Assembly: GCF_014692525.1 (NCBI RefSeq)
Contig: NZ_JACNYL010000001.1
Span: 1,302,001-1,366,000, forward strand
Reading direction: 5' to 3'
DNA from: Sphingobacterium chuzhouense
GTDB taxonomy: Bacteria > Bacteroidota > Bacteroidia > Sphingobacteriales > Sphingobacteriaceae
Length of the DNA stretch: 64,000 nucleotides
Shown here piece by piece: positions 34,907 to 45,600 of the stretch (within the stretch, counting starts at the first letter, position 1; each line of letters starts with the position of its first letter). The notes under the pieces are model-generated. The model saw only the letters and a list, made by a program, of their open reading frames with translations, did not search any database and was not told the origin of the DNA. A program made the position numbers and the translations under genes.

Positions 34907-36409
34907 TTATCTTCTATCCGATTTATTATCAATAATCTCCCATTCGACAATATGAGCCGGCCAGTGTTCCCATTTCACGATTTCATCTAATCGCATTAAA
35001 ATATCAGGATGTTTAATCGCCACATCATGTTCTTCATACGGATCTTCATGCAAGTTAAATAACATCCAACGAGCATGAGGATCTTTCTTTAAATTCAGCT
35101 TTACACCTTTCCATTGTTGCATGCGGACAGCCAATTGTCCTCCTTTTTCGGGATATTCAAAGTACAAAAACTCATGTTCTTTCTGTTTTCCTCTTTGCAG
35201 CAATGTTGGCAAAAAAGAAATCCCATTCGTATTGGTTATAGAATATCCTACCAGCTCACCTAAAGTAGCCAACAAATCATATTGTGCGGAAACATGATCT
35301 GAAACCGTACTAGCCGCAATCTTATCCGGCCATCTTGCTATGAACGGTACGCGGATTCCTCCTTCAAAAACGTCCATCTTTAAACCTCGATAGTTACCGA
35401 CACTATTAAAAAAGGCATAATCTACTCCTCCGTTAAAAGCTGTTCCATTATCGCTGGAAAATAAGATAAGCGTATTATCATCTAATCCTAATTCTTTAAC
35501 CTCCTCCATCACTTTACCTATTTGTTCATCCAGATAGGTAATCATCGCAGCATATGCAGCACGTGGGTAACGATGAGCAGCATAGCCATCTTGCCCATAG
35601 TAAGGTGTATCGTTGAATTTATCTTGATATTTTTCCACATATTTGTCCGGCACCTGCAAAGAAACGTGCGGAATCGTATAAGGAAGGTAGAGAAAAAACG
35701 GCTCGTCTTTATTTTCATTTATAAAACCTAAGGCTTTCTCGGTCATTAGCTCGGGGGCATAATCATTCCCTTTAAAAAAATCAAAATCTTTATCTTGGAC
35801 AGCGGTAGAATCCAAGGGTTGATGGACAATCTTTTCTAGATTATTCAAGGAATAACGTTGGTCATTTTCCCATAGATGACTTGGATAATAGTTATGTGCC
35901 TGTCTCTGGTCCAGATATCCGAAAAAATAATCAAAACCTTGCCTATTAGGGCTTCCGGAGCCATTGTGCATACCCAATCCCCATTTTCCTATAGCTCCTG
36001 TTTTATATCCCATGCGTTGAAACATGTGAGCGATCGTAAACGTCCCCTCGGGAAGGGGCATCTGTCCCGCTTCTAAACTATCTGTATTCCCTCCCAATGC
36101 ATAGTTCCCTCGAATATAGGTCTGACCGCTATGTTTTCCCGTCATCAGCATACCTCTTGCGGGAGCACATACAGGAGAGCCCGTATAATGGTTGGTGAAT
36201 CGCATTCCCTCTTTAGCCAACCTCGTTAAATGCGGTGTACGGATTTTTTCCTGCCCGTATGGTTCAATCTCCATAATACCCAAATCGTCAGCATAAATAA
36301 GAATAATATTCGGTTTTAGCTTATTACCTTGTGCTATCACGTGATGGCATAACAGGTTAACCAGAGCGCTTCCTAGAAGGAATATATATCTTATGCTAAT
36401 ATATCTCAT
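34907..36409 (-). CDS. Sulfatase 4 of PUL 2 (type I, Cys-type)
   Basis: 500-residue exported sulfatase with signal 'LLCHHVIAQ'. The formylglycine site is Cys81 in 'PVCAPARGMLMTGKH', a C-x-A/P-x-R variant with Ala in the fourth place. Metal ligands sit in 'ADDLGIMEIEPYG' and 'LFSSDNGTAFNGG', and 'KWGLGMHNG' supplies the Lys/His after the core. It overlaps the upstream sulfatase gene by 14 bases, so translation is coupled. The sulfate ester removed is unknown; the four sulfatases differ enough to suggest different linkages. A maturation enzyme (anSME or FGE) must be encoded elsewhere. Confidence 0.92.
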   Translation of the reverse strand: MRYISIRYIFLLGSALVNLLCHHVIAQGNKLKPNIILIYADDLGIMEIEPYGQEKIRTPHLTRLAKEGMRFTNHYTGSPVCAPARGMLMTGKHSGQTYIRGNYALGGNTDSLEAGQMPLPEGTFTIAHMFQRMGYKTGAIGKWGLGMHNGSGSPNRQGFDYFFGYLDQRQAHNYYPSHLWENDQRYSLNNLEKIVHQPLDSTAVQDKDFDFFKGNDYAPELMTEKALGFINENKDEPFFLYLPYTIPHVSLQVPDKYVEKYQDKFNDTPYYGQDGYAAHRYPRAAYAAMITYLDEQIGKVMEEVKELGLDDNTLILFSSDNGTAFNGGVDYAFFNSVGNYRGLKMDVFEGGIRVPFIARWPDKIAASTVSDHVSAQYDLLATLGELVGYSITNTNGISFLPTLLQRGKQKEHEFLYFEYPEKGGQLAVRMQQWKGVKLNLKKDPHARWMLFNLHEDPYEEHDVAIKHPDILMRLDEIVKWEHWPAHIVEWEIIDNKSDRR

Positions 36410-37940
36410 TGGGGTAAGGTATTCTTGTATTCGTATTCTTATTGATGGGCATTTGAGCTTTCCATATTTTAAGCCGTTCCGTTAAAAGGTCGCTTAATTC
36501 TTTTGTTTTTTGTCGTTGTTTTAAAGCAAGATTGTTCTTTTCACCTATATCATTTTTGAGATTATAGAGTTCAACAGCACCGTTTTTCATGTTATACAAC
36601 AACTTAAAATCACCTTTTCGCATCGCCGTAAAGAAGTTTATGCCCGGTCCATCATCTGGTATCCATTTATTGGGATAATGCCAAACAAGAGGACGTTCTT
36701 TCCATGATTTGTCCACCCTACCTTTCAATAGCGGAAGTATACTATGACCATCTATACTATTCAACAATAACTTATTATCTACACCGGTTATTTCTAAAAT
36801 AGTAGGAAACAAATCTTCCATCATAACCGGCGTATCATTATTCTTTCTCTTTTGCTCTTCCACATCTTTGATAAGCAATGGTACTCTTATTCCTCCTTCG
36901 TAAAGAGAACCCTTTCCTGCACGTAAGGGTAAATTTTGGGTATGTCTTTCACCTCCACGTGGTGGACTTAAACTTAACCCACCGTTATCACTGACAAATA
37001 CGATAACAGTGTTATCGTAGATCCCCTGTTCTTTCAAAAAATCCACTATATCGCCTATGCTTTTATCCATTCCTTCCACCAAAGAAGCATAAGCGGCCTC
37101 TACTTCAGATAATCCGTCGTCGATATATTTTTGAACAAAGCGTGGATCTGCTTGTATTGGAGTATGCACTGCATAATTCGAAAAATGCAGGAAAAACGGC
37201 TTCTTATTGGCAATTGGGCCTTCCAACGCTTTGCGCGCTTCTAGCGTTAGCGCTTCCGTAAGAAAAATAGTACTGCCGTGATAGGCGTTTAGATGTGGTA
37301 CTGCTTGAATGTTTGTCTGCTCTGTGGTGTTACCAAAATTTTCTTTGCCATAATAGCTCCGGGGACTTCCTGCCGAATGCCCTCCTATGTTTACCATAAA
37401 ACCTAAGTTTAACGGGTCTGCACCCGGTGTGCCCGCTGAGGCCCAATGAGCCTTCCCAATATGGATTGTATAATATCCGTTGTCTTTCAATAGCTGAGGA
37501 AGAACAGTCGCATGAACAGTATGGGGAATATTAGATATTGGACTCAGCCCGTTATAATTCCAATCCGGAACATCCAAAAATTCATCTTTTGCATCTGTCG
37601 GCCGATCCTGTCTCGGATTAGTCCAATTAGTAACGCGATGATGTGCTGCATTCAGTCCTGTCAAAAAACTCACGCGCGATGGTGTGCAGACTGAAGATGC
37701 ATAAGCGTTTGTAAATTTAGTGGATACTTTCGCCAGCTCTTCGATATGGGGTGTTCGGAAACGTTTATTAATCGCTGTCTTCGTCGTGTGAAAAGGTTCG
37801 GACATATCCTGCCAACCCAAATCATCTACAAAAAAAACGACAATATTCGGTTTGTTCTCTCGTCCTATCGACTGGGCAAATACCCCTTGTTTCATAACAA
37901 GGGATAATACCAATACCATATAAATTCTTATGTATGACAT
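36396..37940 (-). CDS. Sulfatase 3 of PUL 2 (type I, Cys-type)
   Basis: 514-residue exported sulfatase; signal 'MKQGVFAQ'. The formylglycine Cys85 is in 'SSVCTPSRVSFLTGLN' (C-x-P-S-R). Metal site residues appear in 'VDDLGWQDMSEPF' and 'VSDNGGLSLSP', and 'HIGKAHWA' carries the conserved Lys/His. Compared with sulfatase 4 it has longer loops after the core. Its start codon directly abuts the stop of sulfatase 2, with no bases between. The desulfated position on the glycan is not predictable here. Confidence 0.92.
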   Translation of the reverse strand: MSYIRIYMVLVLSLVMKQGVFAQSIGRENKPNIVVFFVDDLGWQDMSEPFHTTKTAINKRFRTPHIEELAKVSTKFTNAYASSVCTPSRVSFLTGLNAAHHRVTNWTNPRQDRPTDAKDEFLDVPDWNYNGLSPISNIPHTVHATVLPQLLKDNGYYTIHIGKAHWASAGTPGADPLNLGFMVNIGGHSAGSPRSYYGKENFGNTTEQTNIQAVPHLNAYHGSTIFLTEALTLEARKALEGPIANKKPFFLHFSNYAVHTPIQADPRFVQKYIDDGLSEVEAAYASLVEGMDKSIGDIVDFLKEQGIYDNTVIVFVSDNGGLSLSPPRGGERHTQNLPLRAGKGSLYEGGIRVPLLIKDVEEQKRKNNDTPVMMEDLFPTILEITGVDNKLLLNSIDGHSILPLLKGRVDKSWKERPLVWHYPNKWIPDDGPGINFFTAMRKGDFKLLYNMKNGAVELYNLKNDIGEKNNLALKQRQKTKELSDLLTERLKIWKAQMPINKNTNTRIPYPNEIY

Positions 37941-39476
37941 TTATCGAGTCTTTTTATTTCTCTCGCTACGCAGTATTTCTTCTAGCTCTTTAACCTTCTC
38001 CGGATACTTCTTAGCGAGATTGTCTTTTTCACCGATGTCTTTGCTCAGATCATATAATTGAGGTTCTGGGCTATTGCCAAGTTCTGTATCCGTCAACTTC
38101 GCATAGGCCGGGCCATTGCTCGGTGCAATGTATTTCCATTGTCCCTTGACTACTGCCAATGTGCCAGCATGTTCTATAAAATATTCACGCCCCTGTTCGT
38201 TATGTCCTAGTAAAGTTGTGGCTAAAGCCTCACTATCCATTGCCTCCGGAGGAGTAGACATGCCGAGTAATTGTGCCGCCGATGCCAATATATCGATTTG
38301 GGAAAACAGCGCGTCTGATACTTTATTTTTAGCAACACCCGCACCACTGACTAAGAAAGGAACACGTGTCCCTGCTTCGAAGATACTATACTTACCGCCA
38401 CGCAATGGTCCTGCCGGTGTATGTCCATTTAATTGTGTAACCGCCCCATCCACATAACCGTCATCAAGAACAGGACCGTTGTCACTGCTGAAGATGACAA
38501 TGGTATTATCCGATATTCCCAGAAGTTCCAATTGATCCAGGATTTGACCTACAGTCCAATCCAATTGCAGAATAGCATCTCCCCGATACCCCAATCCGCT
38601 TTTCCCTCTAAAAAAAGTAGATGGCATACGAGGCACATGGGGTTCATTCAGCGAGAAGAAAAGAAAAAACGGATTATCCTTATTGTCTTTAATAAATTGT
38701 TGCGCGACAGACAAAAACGTTCCCGTTACCTCTTCATCGACCCATCTGGCCATATGGCCTCCGGACATAAATCCGATACGCCCAATGCCGTTAACAATCG
38801 TGTTGTTATGGCCCTGTCCGGGGGACGACTGCATCTTTAACAATTCCGGGTTCTCCTTCCCCGTTGGGTCATTACCTACTTTTTTCTCATAATCTACTTG
38901 AATCGGGTCTGCATCATCCAGTCCCAAAACACGATGGTTCTCCAAAAAAACGGTGGGCACTCGATCCGCTGTTGCCGGAAAAATAAAGGAATAATCAAAT
39001 CCTACTTCATTAGGGCCGGGCTTGATATCCCCGTTCCAGTTTTTCTCTACCTGTGTCCCTAATCCCAAATGCCATTTACCTACAACCGCCGTTTTATATC
39101 CTGCGTTTTTAAAAACTTTGGGCAGCGTTGTTTTGTCCGTTGGAACAATGAGTTTAGCATCGCCCGGCAAAATCCCGGTACCCTGCTGTCTCCATGGATA
39201 TACACCTGTCATCAGCGCAAAACGGGACGGGGTACAAGTGGCGGACGTACTATGTGCGTTTGTAAAACGTGTCCCCTGCGCCGCTAATCGATCCACATTT
39301 GGTGTTTTGATCTTCGTAGCCCCATAGCTACTGAGGTCACCGTATCCTAAATCATCAACATAAATGAAGACGACATTTGGTTTTTCCGGTCGTGTTTGCG
39401 TATAGGATACAAATATATGTTGGCTAAATACAAAGCCTATACTCGTCAAATAAAGGAATAATTTTCTTTTAAGCAT
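37941..39476 (-). CDS. Sulfatase 2 of PUL 2 (type I, arylsulfatase A-like)
   Basis: 511-residue exported sulfatase with signal 'GFVFSQHIFVSYTQ'. The formylglycine Cys81 is in 'TSATCTPSRFALMTGVYPW'. 'VDDLGYGDLSSYG', 'VGKWHLGLG' and 'FSSDNGPVLDDGYVD' give the metal and sulfate site residues. The layout, with 'YPWRQQGTGILPGDAKL', recalls galactose or N-acetylgalactosamine 6-sulfatase-like members, but this is only a resemblance. It is 11 bases downstream of sulfatase 1 in the same operon. Confidence 0.92.
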   Translation of the reverse strand: MLKRKLFLYLTSIGFVFSQHIFVSYTQTRPEKPNVVFIYVDDLGYGDLSSYGATKIKTPNVDRLAAQGTRFTNAHSTSATCTPSRFALMTGVYPWRQQGTGILPGDAKLIVPTDKTTLPKVFKNAGYKTAVVGKWHLGLGTQVEKNWNGDIKPGPNEVGFDYSFIFPATADRVPTVFLENHRVLGLDDADPIQVDYEKKVGNDPTGKENPELLKMQSSPGQGHNNTIVNGIGRIGFMSGGHMARWVDEEVTGTFLSVAQQFIKDNKDNPFFLFFSLNEPHVPRMPSTFFRGKSGLGYRGDAILQLDWTVGQILDQLELLGISDNTIVIFSSDNGPVLDDGYVDGAVTQLNGHTPAGPLRGGKYSIFEAGTRVPFLVSGAGVAKNKVSDALFSQIDILASAAQLLGMSTPPEAMDSEALATTLLGHNEQGREYFIEHAGTLAVVKGQWKYIAPSNGPAYAKLTDTELGNSPEPQLYDLSKDIGEKDNLAKKYPEKVKELEEILRSERNKKTR

Positions 39477-39487
39477 ATCTGAATGTT

Positions 39488-40942
39488 CTATTTAATTTTA
39501 GTTGTTACTTTCATTTCTTTTGATTCTTCATCTCTCGGTTTTATATATTCCGGATTATGTTCTTTCGGAATCGGTGCTTTCATTTGAGACAGCCAATCCG
39601 ACAATTTCCCCTTTAGTTCATCTGCTTTTTGTGGATATTGAGCAGACAAGTTATGCTGCTCTGCCACATCCCGTTCAAGATCAAATAAAAGAACGTCTTG
39701 GTTCTCATAATAATAATGTAATTTCCATTTTCCCTCTCGTATTACACTTCCCGGCCGGGTTCTGAATCTGGGATCCACTGCTTGATCAAATACCGGATCA
39801 TACGCTTCAAGATAAACCGGAAAATGCCAAAACAATGACGATCCAACAGGTTGTTTATGGACAAGGTTACTCCATAGAGAAACACCATCTAAGGTGTTGG
39901 TCCGCTTGTTTCCGATCATTTCTTTTATCGTTGGAAAAACATCCAAATGACTAATGACGGAAGCGCTATCGCTATACGCCGCGATTTTTTCAGGCCAGTA
40001 TACCATAAAAGGTATACGTATTCCTCCCTCAAAATAAGTGCCTTTCCCTCCTCTAAGCGGCGTTTGTGGAGAGATGGCGCTAATACCGCCATTATCTGAA
40101 CAAAATATGATGAGCGTGTTATCTGCGATCTTTTCACGATCCAAATAGCGTACTAATCTTCCGATATTTTCATCGAGAGATGCTATCATGGCAGCATACG
40201 TTCCATATGCCTTCCTTCCTGTACCCTCTTTATTATTATATTTCTCAACTAGGCTACCGGGCGCCTGGATAGGCGTATGCACGGCAAAGAAAGACCAATA
40301 TAAAAAAAATGGCTGATCACTTGGACGATTATCGAGATATCGCAATGCTTCATCCGTCAGACGATCCGTCAAATACTCTCCGTCTGATCTATCCGGTATC
40401 GCATTATTCTGATAGGGAGAAAAATGTTGGTTATGCCCTTTGTGATTTCCCCCAAAATTATAATCAAAACCTTGCGATCGAGGGTCTTGTCCAATATGCC
40501 ATTTACCTATGGAAGCTGTTGCGTAGCCTTCCTCTTTCAGCAATTCCGGAAGCGTTAAGAAATGATTATCCAGATTTTGCTTATTTTCAACAGGAATAAT
40601 CTTCCGATCGGCAGCATGTCCTCTTGCAGAAGAACCCACCGTATAGATGCCGTGTCTCGGCGTATGCAAGCCCGTGAGCAAAGACGCCCTACTCGGCGCA
40701 CAATTGGAGGCGGCCGCATAAGCTTGATAGTAAACATGAGATTTTTTTGCCATCTCATCTAAATAGGGCGTATCATAATGCACACCTCCCATGAACCCCG
40801 CATCTTTATATCCAAGATCATCGACCAAGATCAATATAACGTTTGGGCACTTTTCCTGTGCATTGGAAAAACCGACGATTATTTGATTAAATGTCATTGC
40901 TATGCTAACCAAGTAAAGAAATAATCGCCTTTTTTTCATCAT
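39488..40942 (-). CDS. Sulfatase 1 of PUL 2 (type I, Cys-type)
   Basis: 484-residue exported sulfatase; signal region 'IIVGFSNAQ'. The formylglycine Cys81 is in 'AASNCAPSRASLLTGLHTP'. 'LVDDLGYKDAGFMGG', 'SIGKWHIGQDP' and 'IIFCSDNGGISAIS' supply the active-site residues. It is the first of four tandem sulfatase genes, 17 bases after the SusD gene, so it is part of the same operon. It has a charged C-terminal tail 'PRDEESKEMKVTTKIK'. Substrate is unknown. Confidence 0.92.
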   Translation of the reverse strand: MMKKRRLFLYLVSIAMTFNQIIVGFSNAQEKCPNVILILVDDLGYKDAGFMGGVHYDTPYLDEMAKKSHVYYQAYAAASNCAPSRASLLTGLHTPRHGIYTVGSSARGHAADRKIIPVENKQNLDNHFLTLPELLKEEGYATASIGKWHIGQDPRSQGFDYNFGGNHKGHNQHFSPYQNNAIPDRSDGEYLTDRLTDEALRYLDNRPSDQPFFLYWSFFAVHTPIQAPGSLVEKYNNKEGTGRKAYGTYAAMIASLDENIGRLVRYLDREKIADNTLIIFCSDNGGISAISPQTPLRGGKGTYFEGGIRIPFMVYWPEKIAAYSDSASVISHLDVFPTIKEMIGNKRTNTLDGVSLWSNLVHKQPVGSSLFWHFPVYLEAYDPVFDQAVDPRFRTRPGSVIREGKWKLHYYYENQDVLLFDLERDVAEQHNLSAQYPQKADELKGKLSDWLSQMKAPIPKEHNPEYIKPRDEESKEMKVTTKIK

Positions 40943-40959
40943 ATCAAATTTACTGTATC

Positions 40960-42630
40960 TTACTTTAATTTTGGATTAATGTCGATTTCCTTTTGTGGAA
41001 TGGGCCAATAGCGATCTGTTGTTTCTCTGAAATTTTTGGATGTCACATACCAACGCTCATGGCTATCCCGTGGATTATTTCCTTTCACACGCAAATTTCT
41101 TGCCCCTGGGTAGGGAGCACCATAAAAATCTCCTTTAAGCACATCCTTCGCGATATCCCAACGCAAAAGATCCCAATAACGAAGTCCCTCAAAAGCAAGT
41201 TCTATCCTTCTTTCATTTCGTAGAATCTCTCGCAATATAGTCGGATTTGTTTCGATAATAGGCGGCATATCCACCGATGTTCTTCCACGCACGGCATTGA
41301 TCGTCTGATCTAACAAAGCCCGATCTATGGCGTCTCCATTTTCCAATTTCGCTTCCAAATAGCTTAGCAAAACTTCTGCATAGCGGATAATAGGCACGTC
41401 TATGCCCGAGTTTTGGAGATTACCGCTGAAATTTTCATCATTGAATTTACGTAGCCCGTAACCTGTCCGGGTAGCTTGTTTAGTTGTGGTGAGTTGATCT
41501 TCCGATAAAGTCATATCCGGGTGTGTAATGTATTCCATTCCCTTAAATGTGTCTCCATTGGTCAATATGGAATACGCTAATCTCGGATCACGATCTTTCG
41601 TTAAATCCTGTGGATCATATCTCGAACTGTTGTAGCTAAACGGTGTACCGTCGTTGAATGCGTATGCTTCTACGAGATCGCCCAACGGACAATGCAGATG
41701 CCATCCACCCGCACCTCGCGGATAGTTATGTTGCAGCATACCATTGCCCGCTAAGTCCACTAAATATTGGGTAGCAAATAAAATTTCCTTACTACTTTCA
41801 TTGCTGCCGTCAAAAAGGCTTGTATAGTCAGCATCGATAATATTTTCATTGGCTGATATGATTGTCTCGTATGTTTTCACAGCATCTTCAAACTGACGTT
41901 CTGCAAGCTGAAGCCGCCCCATAAAAGCCAACGCTGTCTGTTTGTTCGTCCTACCTCTTTCTGATGCGGGCAATGCGGCATAACCAGGTAACTGTTCTGA
42001 AATCTCTGCTAATTCAGTCAAGACAAAATCCACTACAGCCTGTTTGCTAGCTTTATCCACCGTATTCGCTTCCTCCAACGTCAAGGTAGTTGTTACTAAA
42101 GGCACACTTCCCCAATATTGGGACAGATAAAAATACTGACACGCGCGAATAAACCGGGCTTCCGCTTTAAAACGATTAAGTTTATCTTCCTCTAAAGGGG
42201 CTTTATCTACATTTTCCAGAAAAAAATTGGCTCGCGCTATTCTTCTATAAGAGAGATTCCAATAGTTGCCCAGTATATCGATACTAGAGGTAAGGGTGCC
42301 ATCAGACAGTTTATTGAAAGCGGAGTTGTCTCCTCGTCTGTCGTAGGCGTTGTCAGACGCAAATTCCAAATACAGTAGTCCATGATAAGACCACCAATCT
42401 GTCGGGCTGAATTCGGCTAAACTATTCATTTGAATTTCTCCCCTATACAAGCCGGTGAGCGCCAATAAAACATCATTTTCACTATTCCAGAAAACGTCAT
42501 TGGAAAATTTATCCAATGGGTTGGTATCGAGCTGTTTTTGACAGCTTCCAAGAAGAAGCATACAAGTAATGAGTACCGCCCAAATCTTTTGCTTTTTATA
42601 TAATGTAGACCACATAACTATCGTATTCAT
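40960..42630 (-). CDS. RagB/SusD family nutrient uptake lipoprotein (PUL 2)
   Basis: 556-residue surface lipoprotein; Cys30 in 'LITCMLLLGSCQKQLDTNP' is the lipidation site. SusD hallmarks include 'NPLDKFSNDVFWNSENDVLL', 'RFKAEARFIRACQYFYLSQY' and the C-terminal 'ILRNERRIELAFEGLRYWDL' plus 'DRYWPIPQKEIDINP'. It follows SusC with 2 bases between the genes. It should cap the PUL 2 SusC and bind a sulfated glycan, judged from the four sulfatase genes that follow. Confidence 0.95.
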   Translation of the reverse strand: MNTIVMWSTLYKKQKIWAVLITCMLLLGSCQKQLDTNPLDKFSNDVFWNSENDVLLALTGLYRGEIQMNSLAEFSPTDWWSYHGLLYLEFASDNAYDRRGDNSAFNKLSDGTLTSSIDILGNYWNLSYRRIARANFFLENVDKAPLEEDKLNRFKAEARFIRACQYFYLSQYWGSVPLVTTTLTLEEANTVDKASKQAVVDFVLTELAEISEQLPGYAALPASERGRTNKQTALAFMGRLQLAERQFEDAVKTYETIISANENIIDADYTSLFDGSNESSKEILFATQYLVDLAGNGMLQHNYPRGAGGWHLHCPLGDLVEAYAFNDGTPFSYNSSRYDPQDLTKDRDPRLAYSILTNGDTFKGMEYITHPDMTLSEDQLTTTKQATRTGYGLRKFNDENFSGNLQNSGIDVPIIRYAEVLLSYLEAKLENGDAIDRALLDQTINAVRGRTSVDMPPIIETNPTILREILRNERRIELAFEGLRYWDLLRWDIAKDVLKGDFYGAPYPGARNLRVKGNNPRDSHERWYVTSKNFRETTDRYWPIPQKEIDINPKLK

Positions 42631-42632
42631 GA

Positions 42633-45600
42633 TTAAAAGTTTAAATTAACACCAAAGGAAAAATTACGCATGATGGGATAGTACGTGCCTCCGGTATTTA
42701 TCTCCGGATCCCAACCTTGCCGATAATTGTGCCAGGTGAATAAATTTTCCGCATTGGCATGTAAACGAATGCCTTCTACCTTTAAACGATCTGTTATCGA
42801 TTTTGGTAAGGTATATCCAAGCTGAATATTCCTCACGCGCAAATACGAGGCATTCAATATCCAGTAGTCGGAGACTACCGTATTTGGCGAACCGATACTA
42901 GCAAGCTGTTCCATCCTAGGATATGCTGCGTTACGATTGGGGTTGTCTGGTCTCCAACGTTCCTCATATTGCCAACGTTGTATATTACCGTTGCCATATA
43001 ACGCCCAGCCCGCGTGATTATTCAGCATACCGCTTACACCCGATACACCTTGTAGTAGCACCCCTAAATCAATATTCTTATACCCTATATTTAAATTCAT
43101 CCCATAACTATATTTGGGAATACGAGACCCCAAAAATGTCCGGTCGTAAACAGGATCTACTTTACCGTCCGGCACACCGTCAGGACCACTAATATCCAGA
43201 TAGCGGACATCTCCGGGTTGTGGGTTAGGGTTTACCGCTGTCATATCTATCCACGATGCCACATCGGCTTCATCAACAAAAAGCCCGTCAGTCTTATAAC
43301 CGTAATACATCTGCATCGGATGACCGATAAACAGCGTAGAGCCATTTCCGACTAATCCATTGGGTTGATTAACATTTCCTACGCCTAGATCCCTCACCCT
43401 ATTTTTTACCGTAGAGAAGTTGAGCGTAGCGCCATACGTCCAATCGTCGATATTATCCTGGTAACCTAATGTAAATTCCCAACCGCTGTTTTTAAGCTTT
43501 CCAGAGTTTTGTAATCCCACCTCAAATCCTAATACACCAGAAACGCTCGCTCCTGGACTTACCAGAATATCATAGGTATATCGATCATAATAGGTGGCAC
43601 TGAAATTTAATCTTCGGTTCAAAAAACTCCCTTCCAGACCTACGTCAGCTGTACGAGTAGACTCCCAACGCAGGCTGGGGTCAATAATCTGCGTTCGCGC
43701 GACACCTGGCGATATGGTATTACCAAAGGCATAATCTTTCCCTGTAACCAAGATATTCTGATAGGGATAATAGTTTGCCGTTCCATCTGCATACAGCATA
43801 TTTTGATTTCCCAATACGCCATAAGAGGCTTTCAATTTCAGTTCATTCAGCCAGCCCACACGATCCTTCATGAAATGCTCTTCGCTGATCAGCCAGCCTG
43901 CCGCGATAGATGGAAAAACTGCATATTTCTTTGCTAAAGGAAAGCGCGACGACCCGTCGTAACGAACCACACCCTCTAAAAGATAGCGTTGGGCAAAATT
44001 ATACTGTAACCTGGCGAAGAGTGACTCCAATGCCCATTCGGAGGCTGTCCCTTTATTTGTTTGCCCGTCTGGCGAGCCTACATTGATCTCTGTTAAGTCA
44101 TTGGTTGGAAAATTCTGCCTGAAAGCCTCAAGATCTTCATCATAGCCTTTTTCGAAAGAATATCCTGCCAATACTTTGAAATCGTGCTGCGCAACCTGTT
44201 TACGGTATTCTGCCAATGCCTGAAATGTTTTATAGCTCCCGTAAGGACGATTCTCTTGAAGTGAAGACGGCGATAACATGATATTATCGTTCACCCTTTG
44301 GGATGCCCGGAATAGTTTTGTACGTATCGACTCCTGCGTGTAGCCCCCTATAGCCGATAAGGTTAAATCGGGAATAACGCTCCAGTCTAAGCGCATATTA
44401 CCCCCTATATCCGAAGACTGTTCTTTATAAAAGGATTGACTTTCCAGAAAAGATATCGGCGTGCCTTTTTGAACTACTCCGGTGCCCCAATCGCCGTTAC
44501 TCATCCTTATCGGATAAATAGAAGGGTAACGTACAACCTGTGAAATAAGCTGATCCATCCTGGCAAAATCTAATGTAGCTGGCACCGCCGGCTGATCGTC
44601 AGTCGTTTGAATGGCCGATAAGCGCGTCGTCAACTTTAGATTATCTCGAATATTGGTAATGATATTCAAACGTGCATTGTAACGGTCATAATCGTTCTTT
44701 TTGACGATTCCTTTTTGATTGAGATAGCCTAATGAAAACGTATATTGTACTTTTTCGTTCCGATTGGAAAGATTAATGTTATGCCCCGTTTGTTGCGCAT
44801 TGCTCTTGAAAAACTCACCGATAAAATCACTATTCGCATAGTTGTCCGGATCGGATCCGTCTCTGAATTTCTGTATTTCTTCTTTGGTATAACCTCCTCC
44901 TCCGGCTACTGTTTCATTGATAGCAGTTGCATATTCCCAGGAATTTACGACCTCAGGAAAAGCAGTAGGCGTTTGTAATCCCCAATTGCCATTGTAACTG
45001 ATCACCATTTTATCTTGGCTCGCACCCGCTTTCGTCGTCACTAGGATCACTCCATTCGCTGCCCGGGCACCATATATCGCGGCAGAAGACGCGTCTTTTA
45101 AAACGGATATGGAAGCCACATCATTAGGATCTATATCATTAAAGGAGTTGGTAGGAATGCCATCAACCAAAATGAGGGCACCGGTTCCTGCTCCGAAAGA
45201 CCCTACACCACGTATCTGTATCTCGCCTCCACTCGCGCCCGGCTGTCCCGAACGCTGTATAACGGTAACGCCGGGCATCTGACCGGTAAGTGCTTGTGAA
45301 AGCTGCGGAACAGAACGCTTTGCCAATTTTTCGCCATCAACTGATGAAACCGAACCTATAAGCTCTTTCTTTGTCTGCACGCCATAACCCACCACGACAA
45401 CCTCTTCCACTTCATGCAACACGGACGAAAGGGTGATATCCGGAACGGACGTGTTTGTGTACTGTATAGATAAAGGTTGATACCCCAGACTGTTGATATA
45501 GAGTGTACCTGCGTTAGGGGCTTTTTCAAAAACAAACTCGCCACGTTCGTTGGTAGCCATACTTTGCCCGCTCTCCACCAACGTGACGGTCGCGCCCACA

